From contig CM064874.1 in assembly GCA_032719365.1 (NCBI GenBank), forward strand, positions 26,855,716 to 26,919,715: a stretch of 64,000 nt of DNA, in the 5' to 3' direction. A program made the position numbers and the translations under genes. The notes below the pieces were generated by a model. The model was not told the origin of the DNA, searched no databases, and worked only from the letters and a program-made list of their open reading frames with translations. Below, one piece after another: positions 33,908 to 44,168 of this stretch. Source of the stretch: Prinsepia uniflora (Eukaryota; Streptophyta; Magnoliopsida; Rosales; Rosaceae). The first letter of the stretch is position 1. Each line of letters begins with the position of its first letter.

Positions 33908-34928
33908 GGCGCACTTGATATCCAGCAAAATGATTGACTTGCGATTTATTGATGATTTCTGATGTTTCAGTTGAGTTGGGCAGTGGCCCGATATATGGTT
34001 GTTGGTTTTGGATCATGTTGTGCATTTGGTTTGATTCGTGGTTTTGGGCTGCGGCCCGGTGATTATGATTGCGGGCTAAGACCCGATGGTTGAGAAAGGA
34101 AAATGATTTTGATTGTCATATACTGACTTCTTATGTGGAAATTGTAACGGTTTGCAAAATGATTTTTGTATGCATGCATTGGTTTTTACTTGGAGGGTAA
34201 AAACGTCTTTCCGTAACTATTTTATTAACTGAATTCCTTTTGTCCACTCACACCTTTTTGGTTTTTATTGACCCTCCAGGTCGTGGCGCGTTGTTCGAGG
34301 CTGTACGAGGGGCGGAGGCATGAGTAAGTAAGTGTGGCTATCCCTGGTTTGGCAAACACTGAGGGCAACTTGGGGTTTTCAGTCATCTTGCCAGACGGGA
34401 GCAGGACCGGGCACGGTTACCGATGCCCCTTACGGGGGCAGTCCTGTCATTTTTCCTCTTATCCACGTTCGTTTTCTGGCACCAACGTTCCTCACCTCTC
34501 AGTTTTCTTCTTCGATCACCCTTTTTTCTTCTTTTCGGTGTTAACCCACCGAACACACACAACACATACCCTTCACATATAAATAAGCTTGAATGTCAGT
34601 GGAAGAAGAGAATTCCAAACTTCTCCAGATCTTGACACGTGGCAAAAATCAATAGGGCCTCATTAAAAATGACCAAAATGCCCTACAAGTGTAAATTACC
34701 AAAATACCCCTAAGGGGTTTTGACCCGAAACAACCTCAAACGATCTCCGATTTTGACGTGCCACCTGTCTACAAACTCAGAATCCTAAGACTTTCGTAAT
34801 GACTTCTCAGAATTCTAAAAATATGGTCCATAGTAAAAAGTTAACATTTTGACTTTCTCCAAGGGCAAAATCATCTTTTTACATCTAATTTTCCAATTTT
34901 ACTTTTTCTCGAGATCCGAGCCATTACA

Positions 34929-35481
34929 AGATAAGCCTATCTGGGCTGAGCAGCCCACCGTTTCTACGGGATATACTGATCAGCACCTCGCGAGTGTCAC
35001 GGTAGATCATGGTTCCTCACGGGCCCTTTCCTAGCATAATCAAGAGTCAGGAAGCCTTGTCGGTTGGTTTGGCTGCGGTTGGGACCCTTTTTTCTGGGTC
35101 GCATGACTCGTGTATTCAGTGCATTCAGTGTAGTTGGCCACGACTTGCTTGGCCCCGTGGGCTTCCTTCTAAGCACAGCGGGCAGCTAGCTTGGCTTGAG
35201 CAGTTTTCAGCTGCGTCACCACATCAGTTTACTACCTGCTCAGCGTCTGATACTGTACCTCATCTTAAGTTCTATTGACCTTGATTCCGGCCATGTCGAG
35301 TTGTAGCTTTTCTAGTGCTCGGACTACGTCGGGAGAGGTGTCCCTTAGTCCCTAGTTCCCTTATGTAGGCATAACTTCGTCATCCACGGGGTCTTACATG
35401 TCAATGAACTAGCAAGGGAAATGGTGCTAGGTTTGGTAGAGTAGTGGGCAGACTTAGTCAAAATTCCCATAAGTGGTGCCA
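34929..35481 (-). pseudogene. Primer site and N-terminal gag relic of a Tat element (C)
   Basis: Next to the LTR end the - strand reads TTTTGGCACCACTTATGGGAAT (35460-35481), a diverged form of the TGGCGCCGTCTGTGGGAA primer site usual in Tat elements. Further down (35340 to 34929) the - strand encodes a coiled, Q/A-rich peptide (VVTQLKTAQAKLAAR, QVVANYTECTEY) with stops, like the N-terminus of Tat Gag. It ends where the nested LTR begins at 34928. Confidence 0.5.
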
Positions 35482-35487
35482 AAATAT

Positions 35488-35876
35488 TGAAGCACAAAAT
35501 GTGCAAACTTAGAGATGGAATTATGCTCAGCCACGTGTCCTTAGTCTGTCCTATCAAAAGAGACTAGACTGTTCGTTGGTTAGAGGCAAACACCGATTTG
35601 GTGTCGACATAAGAATACTCTGACGTCCAAGTTAGTGTAGGTCGGTGTGTATAAGGAGTATGTAATGAATAGTAATTTGCAAGTAGATATGAATAGTAAA
35701 ACTTAGTTACCGAAATGAGCTCCTTTGTATGGATGAAGGGGATATGTCCACGTGTCAGCTAGTTAACAACCCTTGCTAGGGTTTGTTTGGTAATGTGGGC
35801 TTGGGGTGTATGAGCTCATAAGTGTGTCTCAAGCTTAAGGTATTAGGCCCCTCGTGTCTGGTCCAATATGGTATCA
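35488..35876 (-). repeat. 5' LTR of Tat element C (about 390 bp)
   Basis: On the - strand it begins TGATACCATATTGG, as does the LTR at 7670, and ends GTGCTTCA beside the primer site. The Tat LTR motif (ACTCTGACGTCCAAGTTAGTG on the + strand) is at 35617-35637. No second LTR copy was recognised; it may be the upstream LTR of Tat A, now separated by nested insertions. Confidence 0.55.
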
Positions 35877-35879
35877 ACA

Positions 35880-36324
35880 CCTTAAATCTTGTTCTACCTT
35901 AATTTTGGAGGAATTTTTAGACACAAGATGTGATGAGTTTGACGACAACGATTGTTTTTTTTAGTTGAGGTAGTTTGTTTAGGGTTATATGTGTTGTTAA
36001 AGTCTGCATACTTTGAGTGATGTGGTGTTGTTAACTGTTAATATGGCTTTAATCGAACTAGTATTGTCTTATTGGCTTGTGGATGTTACCGTCATATCAT
36101 GATTTTGGTAGTATGAGTATACCATTATATAATTCTTTATCAAAAAAATAAATGAATAAAAACCTGTCTGGCATATGCACTTCCTTTTAACTAATTAACA
36201 AGAAAACAACCATAGCTATGGCTTTTCATGTTGCAGCCTTCTACCGATGATAAAAAAATTAACCTAATTCCTTGTAGTTCTATAGAATTCGAAGCAAACT
36301 AGCTTATCCTTTTTATTTACACTT
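35880..36324. other. Unassigned AT-rich DNA between two Tat elements
   Basis: No gene or repeat recognised. Confidence 0.35.
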
Positions 36325-37344
36325 ATTCGAGCCCAAAACATTTTCATAGCAGAATCCGGCGTCGCTGTTTCATGGCTCACTTTCGAATGAGTGGATATGC
36401 AAGTGTTTGGGTGAGAGGGATCTCTTCGTTGTAGTTTGATGTAGTGGTGTGCAGTGTAAGCGATTAGGGCGAGTGGGGGTGAAGGTTGAAAGCCATGGGC
36501 CATGGTGTCGCGGTCCTACCTTAGATGGGCTGCTCCAGCTGACTTGGCTTTCTAACTGCCCTCAAGGTAGACATGTCACCAGTAGAAGCTACTACTAGAT
36601 AGGGTTAGAATTTTTTTCTAAATTGAGGCCCATAAATCATCATTCAAGTCAAGTGAAAGTAGATCAAGCATCCATCTTCCTTATGTTGTTCTTTTCTATA
36701 CCTCCTTCGAGGACCTTAAATATTTTTTGTTGCGCCTAGTCCAAGTTCAATGTTGGCGTGTTCATGTTGTTAACATGAAATTCACGGTTAGAGAGGGAAG
36801 TTAGACAAATCAACCTCTTCAAGCTAGACTGTTCGAATACGGAACCAAAACACGAAGATGGTTCTACGACTTATGCAGCCATAGAACTCATTGGTTGGTA
36901 TATTCCAGTCATCGAAATCAGACTTGAAGAAACCGATTGTAGAGAGGGAAAATGGAAATGCAAACACCTAGAAAATAAAGATGATTAAGTATTAGCACGA
37001 TGAATTGACTTACAAATGCATGAAGTAAACTATCTATAGACTAAGCTATATGTTGGCGTTGTTGGTCAAGAGACCATAAACTGGATGAATATCTGTTGGG
37101 AATGATACAAAAGTGTTGACAAAGTAATAAAAAGACATGATGATGTCAAGGAGTAAGATTATGTGGGTCTCAAAGACTGGTCTGATGTAGTCGAAATGAA
37201 GATGGTGTTCACCAAAACGTGTTGCGGAAGCAAGTCGGGATGAAGTATGGTAGTCGAGAAGTCTTCAGAAACAAACTTGCGATGCAAGTCAGGTTTGAAG
37301 GAAAGCTTGGTGTTCTTTATAAGAACTGAGAAGGGTCGGATTCA
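36325..37344 (-). repeat. 3' LTR of Tat element B
   Basis: It aligns by eye with 58312-59255 over its whole length (for example AATATTTT(T/C)TTTTGCGCCTAG-like, GTCCAAGTTCAATGT, CCAAAACACGAAGATGGTT). The internal edge is placed at 37344 because the next bases read, on the - strand, as a purine tract AATAGGGAAAAT before TGAATCC. It contains a + strand TATA-like TTTATAAG at 37316 that could drive the antisense ORF. Confidence 0.6.
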
Positions 37345-37843
37345 ATTTTCCCTATTACTCACGACTTTGATGGCCCTGGCTATCTGTGTTTTTCTTCTCT
37401 TTTCATTGAACCCTTAACGACTCAAACACAAAGAATACGACCACAACAAAAATTTCCCTTTTTCCAAGTTTCTAAGTTCATCCCCAAATCTCTATTAACC
37501 ATGTCTTCCAAATCAGCTATGAAGGGTAAGAAATCAATAAGCTCTTCTTCCTCATGAGGGTTCACCAATGATCCAACAAATAAGCAGATTTTTTGAAAAG
37601 GATTCTAGGAGTCTTGTGAATCTTGGGAGCAGATGTTAACGAATTGTGAGGTGAAAAACCTCACAGCCTAGAAGCTCCTCCCTGGGGTGGAGGATAAGCA
37701 TCGTCGCACCCTAGGTCCCTGCTGGCGTGGTCGGATTCCTGAAATGGTAACCCCGTTTTCCCAGGTTCTATATAAATTTCAAGCTCTTATCTACCAACAT
37801 TGCTCCTTCCCTTGGAGAAAATCCCACCATTCCTGGAGCTGTC

Positions 37844-40800
37844 TGTAACGACCCGTCCCGAATTCCAGGATTAGTTTAGTCACTAATCTTGATTAGTGAG
37901 GTTGAACGGTGGTTAGTAGGGCGGAATCGGACAAATTGTGCAAAATGACCGTTTTACCCCTGGTCGTGGGCAAAATGTTGACTTTTTGTTCGGGCGGTCA
38001 AATGGACTTTGACCGATGACCGTGACGTAGTTCGGGACGTCACGAGTTCATAGACAGGTGGCACGTTCGATTCCGATATTCGTAGAGAAAGTTATGGTGT
38101 TCGGAAGTTGAGGGGCATTTTGGTAATTTGGCTTATTAGGGGCCAAATGTTGACTTTTTGATCGGGAGATCCGATGGACGAGGGCCAAGGACCGTTACGT
38201 AGGTATCGTCGATACGAATCCAACGACAGGCGGCATGCCGAAATCGGAGATCCGACGACGACGTTATGGTCAAGGAAACGAACTAACGAACCGAGGCCGG
38301 GATTAAAATAATAATATAATAGTGAATAGTGACCGTTGACTATGCACATCCGGATGAGTGACAAGTGTCACCCATCCCCTGAATTCTGATCCTTGTTTCC
38401 CTCCAAACACAATCATTCCTACACCATCATTCCTTCTCCATCTTTTTCCCCCATTTCCTTATTCTTTGTTTTTCTTACCCGTGGACGATTTCAAAACAGA
38501 GAGTGTGAGGGCTGGAGGATTTGGCTGCCTTCTCACGGCAGAATTGAGGGAATTGAGAGGCTAGGGAGACTGGATTCATTTCGGGAAACACTGGGACTGA
38601 GTGTGGGTGGTGAGACAGAAAATTCGAAAATTAGATTATGGGAGGGAAAATTCGAAATCAAATCCTAAGGCCGTGAGGATCGAATTGGAGGTTACATTCA
38701 GCCTTCTGGGAATGCCACGATCAGAAACGTCGAAAGAACGAAGGGAATTGGTGCCGTTTTGACTCTAAACGAGCTTGGTGACAGAGGAGGAATTTCGAAG
38801 CTGAGTCGTGGAATTGGAGGCTTCGTTGGATGAAATTGTTGTGGGGAAATGATTTCTCATGATCCCACGATGCTTCTGGGATCATCAATTGAAGGAAACC
38901 GGCTGAGATCGATGAAACTCCATGGTTGCACAGTGGACGGTGTTCATACTTGAGTCGTGATCATTTACTGATCAAACGACGAAATTGATGTGGGGGAATT
39001 GTGCCTCGTGGTCCACTGATGCTTCTGGTTGAACCAATTTGGGGAAATCAATCGAGATTGAAGGAATCCCATGATTGAACAGTGACCGGGTGTTCTTCGT
39101 GGATCATCATCGAATCGTGGCAATCTGGGTAAGGATTTGTGTAATTGAGTTTACAGACTTATAATTGGACTTAAAACGAAGCTAATGGATTGATCAATTG
39201 AAGGAATTAGGATCGAATTGACAGGATTGGAACCGGGTTGTGTCGCGGGTGAATTGGACCCGTTTACCAGACAAACGGGTTGGGCTGGTGACACTGTAGC
39301 AGGCGCGTGAGTTTCACGCGCAGCCACTCACGGCGGCGCGTGACGGCGCGTGGGCACGGATCTCGAGGTGAGGTCAACATGACTTCTGTCCTATTTAATG
39401 TAACGGATATTTTGGAATTGGTTTCGGGTCGATCGGACACCGTCTCGATAGTGTTCGGGATGTCCGAAGGTTTTTAATTAAGTTTAAAAATAAGTAAAAA
39501 TTCGGGAAAATTACGGGACTTTGATAGGATGTTAATGATGAGGTTAGTGACCCTCTAATGTGATTTGGACAGGATTGGGAGTCTCGGTGTTAGTGGTGTG
39601 GCCCGGGAGGGCCGGTGGCACGCGTACCGAGGCACACGGTTAAAACGGTCTGTGAGTGGACTTTGGTTTTATAAATCCTATGCATGCTTAAATGTGTTAT
39701 ATGGTTTATATACATGATTTCTATGATGGTATTTGTGAGCATTGATTTCGGGTATGTTGCACGTATTTCGAGGTGTTTTCTGTATTTCACGTATATCGGG
39801 GTTAACGGTTTAATTGTGATTTTGCGTGCTTATGGTTAAATAAATAATATGATAAAATCGTTTTTATTGGAAAGATGAATTCGGGCTTGAGGCCCACTTG
39901 TTTTGGAAATCTCGGACTTGGAGTCCATTTGAGTACGTAATCGGGCTGCGGGCCCAGTTGGTTTATAAGTCGGGCTGCGGGCCCAGTTGGTTTATAAATC
40001 GGGCCGTGGGCCCAGTGGTTCATAAAGTCGGGCATGGGGCCCAGTTGGATTAAAATGATGATTTCGGGCCAGGGGCCTTATATTTAATAAATGTGGTTTC
40101 GGGTCAGGGACCCTAAATGGAATTGTGTTGTTTTATGGAAAATTCGGGCAGGGCCCATTATGATGTTGTGAAATGAATTAATAAAAACTGTTTTCCATAT
40201 ACCATATGTACACATGGATATATGATGGTCTCCTCCAGATGTCTGGGACACTGGGGAAGTCACGGTGCATTGCCTGCGAGGGGTCATTATACGGAGCAGC
40301 CGGACCGTATGATGACTCAGGAGCCGGATTGCTATGATTGACGTCTGGGACGTCAGACATCAGGGATGTCAGATATATGGACCCGGAGAGACCCCAGGCA
40401 GCACGCGTAGCTTATGAAACCGTGAGACATGACGTCAGGGACGTCTAGCATCAGGGATGCTGGTGATGGTAATGGTAAAATACGAATTAATGGAATGGCT
40501 TTCCGGGTGGATTTATGATTGTGTGATTTTAATGAATTAATGTTCATTTATGGTAGTGGGTGGTGACCCACATGGTCGTATATATATGGTGGTGGTATTC
40601 CACGGTTTTGGGCTGAGTTCCCACACTTGGTTTTTGGTTAACGGTTTTTGGGCTAAGGCCCTAAGGGCTCGGTTGAGCAAACGTTTTGGTTACTGGTTTT
40701 TGTGGCATGCATACGTTTTTATTGGAGGGCATAAATGTCTTATAAATGTATTTGATGAACTTACTGGTTTTTGTCCACTCACAGCTTTTGGTTTTAATGC

Positions 40801-40991
40801 CCTTCAGGTTGATTACGGATGCGATTGCAGCAGAGACTGGGACATTGCACATCTCCTCCATCGATCCTTGCGCACTCTGGATGCCCCGTTTGGGCAGTGG
40901 CTCTTGGTCATCCCTTGTCTGACACCCCTGGTTGGACGGGAGCAGGGCACATTCCATGGTAATCCCGGGGGGATTGGGATGGGTCCTGTCA
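37844..40991 (+). repeat. 5' LTR of the LARD (3148 bp)
   Basis: Begins TGTAACGACCCGTCCCG and ends GGGATGGGTCCTGTCA. The GC-rich palindrome is at 39303-39321 and the hairpin array at 39883-40461. Paired short open frames inside recur in the 3' LTR and the solo LTR, but they show no domain and are not conserved in length. Confidence 0.92.
39883..40461. repeat. Hairpin array in the LARD 5' LTR (more than ten short stems)
   Basis: Consecutive inverted repeats include GGGC/GCCC at 39883-39895, 39943-39955, 39972-39984, 40001-40013 and 40030-40042, and GGAC/GTCC at 39914-39926. Then come GGGTC-AGG-GACCC at 40101-40113, GACGTC-TGG-GACGTC at 40340-40354, GACATC-AGG-GATGTC at 40356-40370, GACGTC-AGG-GACGTC at 40431-40445 and AGCATC-AGG-GATGCT at 40447-40461. 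Stem pairs change together between units. The array is kept in the 3' LTR (46208-46783) and the solo LTR (52845-53423). Confidence 0.85.
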
Positions 40992-40994
40992 ACT

Positions 40995-41006
40995 TGGTAT
41001 CAGAGC
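40995..41006 (+). promoter_or_regulatory. Primer-binding site of the LARD (initiator-Met)
   Basis: TGGTATCAGAGC, three bases after the LTR end, is an exact complement of the 3' end of plant initiator tRNA-Met. Confidence 0.92.
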
Positions 41007-44000
41007 ATGGTTGCTCTATTTGTGCGCGCAGGTCGAGGGTGTGATGTCTCATTGGGCTGCAATTCGTTATCAACCTGATAGATAGTTTTTGGGTTTGGAT
41101 AGTGGATGGAGTGCGATTGGCCCGATACGCCGTGCGTTAATGTGATTCGACCCAAGTGGGGTTGATTGTGGTGAACTAGTATTGTGGGACCGTCGGTTCG
41201 GTCATGTGATATTAAATTGTTGTGCTGCTAGGTGCAGCCAGGTTCGGGGAACCTCATGTGAGTAATGGTCTAAAATGTGAACCCTTGCGGTGGTTGTTGG
41301 TGTGAGAGATGTTGGTTCATCGGAGTTGGCCGATGACCTAGTGGTGGAACCCACGTTGATGGGATGGTAGGATTGGATTTGACGTCTATTCGATGTCTAG
41401 ACCGCGGGGTCGGTCAGGTTGTGGATTTTATATTACGGAGAGCTGTTTGGTTCGGTTGAACCATAGGGTGTGATTGTGGAACCCTAATACTAAAAAGGTA
41501 AACCTTAATTGTGACTAGTGGATGAGAACTTGTGCTGCGACGAGCGGCTGAGGTCATGGATGACCATGTGGATAACCCTAGTGAGTCTTGTCAGCATTAT
41601 GAGATCCGATCTACGGATACGGTTCTGAGATAAATTATGGAATCCCGTGTTGGATCGGGTATTAGTGTGAGGTATGGATGCGGATCTCGATAGCAATGAC
41701 AGTTGGTCGGTAATCATATGGAGATGACTGGCTATCGAGGGTAATTAGTGTGGTTCTAATACTTGGGGATCAGGGGACGTTCGGGGAACGTTCATTTTCC
41801 TGATGAGGATTTTCAGAATAGTGGTACCCATAGTCGTGAGGTACGGGATCGTCGTTCGGTATGAACGGAGATCCAGGATTGTCGTATTTGCACACGGTGT
41901 GCAAGTATGGATGTTTGCGAGTTGGAACTTTTGTGCTGATGCTAGTATGGATGCCTGTGTGCTGATACTAGTGTTGCTGGTAGTGTGTTGGTGCTGGTAC
42001 TAGCGCTGGTGCTAGTGTCGGTAATGGTGTTGACGATGAGCCACAAATTGGGTGTGACTCCGTCATGATGAACATATGTTCGGTCTTTGAGATTCGGTAG
42101 TGGTTGAGTGATGGACTGGATGGGATCCAGATAAGATTGTGCTGTGTTGGGATAAGTCCCAATAATGGTGAGATAACCAGTAAGGAGTGGATTAAAAAGG
42201 GTATAATTGAGACTTGAGTAATCTTGGGATGACGTCCCCTACGTCATGATAATTGGTGGATTTGGGGGAGTTGTTGGCAACTCCAAAATTTGTGCGATTT
42301 TATGTTTTTAAATATCCCTAAAATGTACATGGAAATGATTAAAACTGGAAAAGACGAGGAAAAACCATTAGTGGTATAAAGGTAGGAATTTGTAATTGAG
42401 AACTTGGGAAACCGAGTGTTGAACCTGTAAAGGTCGGGATGTGCGAACGGGACAATAACGGATCGATTGTGGACACGTCGTCCAAGTGAGTTGAGGAGGT
42501 AGGAAGTCTAGTGGTTAGACTTGACGTCTTGTTGGGAGCATGTCTGTTTCCAGCATGGTTGGAACCTTAGTGTCGAGGAGAGTTGTGATTGGGGAACGAG
42601 AGTGGTGCTCGTTTTTGGTGATTGGTATTCCGAAGTCATTGGGGTTGACTTCTTGCTTTCTGCCCTGGCAGACGTTGAGTGTAGTTACCAGTACGATGAA
42701 CGTGTATTGGTTGGTGGGCCCCGGTGTAATTGCGGGTCATTAGGAGGAGCTACGTATTCGAAATTAGGTAAACGAGATTTCTCATTTTCTGCTTGGTGGC
42801 AGACGATGTTGGGGTACATGGCGTGGTGAGTGCAGTGAGTTTTGTTGCATCCACGTAGGATGAGTATTGGTGTCATTATTTTGGATCATCCTTGGTTTTT
42901 CCTAGGTGGAATGACAAGGATCGATACGAACTTGGGTGTGTGAGTCGTAAATGACGAGATTGAACTTCTTTTCGAAGTGGGGCCCGTATGGTATTCTACT
43001 CGGGCGAGTAGGTTTTCAAGGTAGTTGAATTTTGTCAACCTTAGACGTGTGGAGGTTGGATTGGCTTCCCTATGAAGTCAATCAAGTGTATTGAACGGGT
43101 AACCGATAGGTTTGGTTTTGGTGTGTCTTGGTAAATGTGAACGAGATTTCGGGGTTTGGAATCGAATTTCTGGGTGACGATTCAGGATTCGATTTTGAAA
43201 CTTGAAAGTATATTTCTGGATTTGGGTACGGAATGATTATTCCAAATGCTAGCTTACGGAATAATGATTTCGGATTCGGATTTGGATAAGAATTAAAATT
43301 TGATGTCTGGGCTTGGATCCGGGATTTCTTACGAAATTGCGGATTCAGATTCGGAATTGGAACTAGATGTTGGGTGGAGTTTCGATTTGTCTCATGCTGG
43401 ATTGGGCAAACGTACTCCATTATTGGAACGTGTTCGGCTATAACCTAGGTGGTTGTAGTCTGGTTATTAGGTAGATGTGTGTACTTCGTACATGGTTCGA
43501 GGTACAATACCTTGTAGACTTTTGATGTCTAGCTACGGTATACGGGATATACCCGAGGTGTGTTGGTGAACGTGTTGGTAGTCGGATTGGTTCCGATACC
43601 ATGGGATTGGTTGTGGACCGGACATTACTATGCAATGGGTTATGGTAATTCCGATGTGTTTAATTACACACAGGTCGTTTGAAAGATCGGTAATCGTTTA
43701 CTAAGTTAAGTATGTTGGTGGCATGTGTAGCCACGAGTGAGTCTAGTGTCAGTTTTCGACTGACAACAACTGTGTGGTGACAGTTTGTCAGGATGTGTCA
43801 ACATAGATTGTTGAGTGGGGTCAGCTGACTCCTAGTGGGAGTGGGAAAGGAACCGTCGAGTTGTTGCGTCAACAAGAGGGTTGATTTGACAAGTGGTGTC
43901 AAATTCGAAACAAGTAGTTTCAGTCATTCGACGGGGTCGAATGTAATCGTTGCGTTTTGAGTACTAGTGGTACGTTTGGGTGTAGACAAGTTTTGTCTAA

Positions 44001-44099
44001 GCAGTTGGTGTACGGGTGTACACGTGTTGCGTGGTCGATTCCACTTTCCGCGGGTGTTTGTGGAATCAGGATAGTCGAGTTTCGAGAGCGAAACATATT

Positions 44100-44167
44100 A
44101 AGGAGGGAAGTACGTTGAGATTAGAGCGGTTGGAATTTCGAGGACAAAATTTATTAAGGAGGGAAGG
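44100..44167 (+). promoter_or_regulatory. Polypurine tract of the LARD, present twice
   Basis: AAGGAGGGAAGG at 44156-44167 abuts the 3' LTR (one T between). A second AAGGAGGGAAG lies at 44100-44110, each preceded by TTTCGAG..(C/A)AAA..ATTA, so a segment of about 55 bp including the tract has been duplicated. Confidence 0.8.
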
Positions 44168-44168
44168 T

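Larger units (their letters stand above)
30700..34454 (+). mobile_element. Solo LTR, TSD TTTTT (long variant of the same superfamily)
   Basis: The LTR spans 30705-34449 (3745 bp), from TGTAACGACCCATCCCG to GGGCAGTCCTGTCA, with TTTTT at 30700-30704 and 34450-34454. It sits in the opposite orientation inside the older - strand LTR. It holds a near-perfect palindrome (32412-32436) and an array of short hairpins (33617-33907). ORFs of 140 and 120 codons on its - strand (31485-32088) have no recognisable domain and are not supported. Confidence 0.85.
25880..34928 (-). repeat. 5' LTR (about 2.33 kb net) split by two later solo LTRs
   Basis: The - strand LTR begins TGTAATGGCTCGG at 34928 and ends GGGTCATGTCA at 25880. 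Removing the insertions 26288-29246 and 30705-34449 with one duplication each leaves about 2.33 kb. The pieces are 34450-34928, 29247-30704 and 25880-26287. It carries the family's GC-rich block (about 30225-30275) and GACGTCTGAG-type short inverted repeats (29300-29560). It predates both insertions. Confidence 0.75.
40992..44168 (+). other. Non-coding internal region of the LARD
   Basis: 3177 bp with no ORF that I can relate to gag or pol. G/T-rich + strand, with local GT(G/T)CTGGT(A/G)-type repeats near 41930-42015. It probably serves only as packaged template. Confidence 0.8.

Noticed and set aside
35009..35278. 89-codon + strand ORF
   Set aside because: Antisense to the Tat C gag relic and without any domain.
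38358..38668. Paired 68/91-codon ORFs repeated at 44683-44993
   Set aside because: The repetition is explained by the two LTRs of the LARD; the frames lack motifs.
40550..41044. 164-codon + strand ORF at the end of the LARD 5' LTR
   Set aside because: It runs from the LTR through the primer site into the internal region. The same frame in the 3' LTR (46872-47162) stops early at a TGA, and no domain is recognisable.
43082..43635. 112- and 65-codon - strand ORFs in the LARD interior
   Set aside because: Asn/Pro-rich simple-sequence products with no similarity to gag or pol that I can see.
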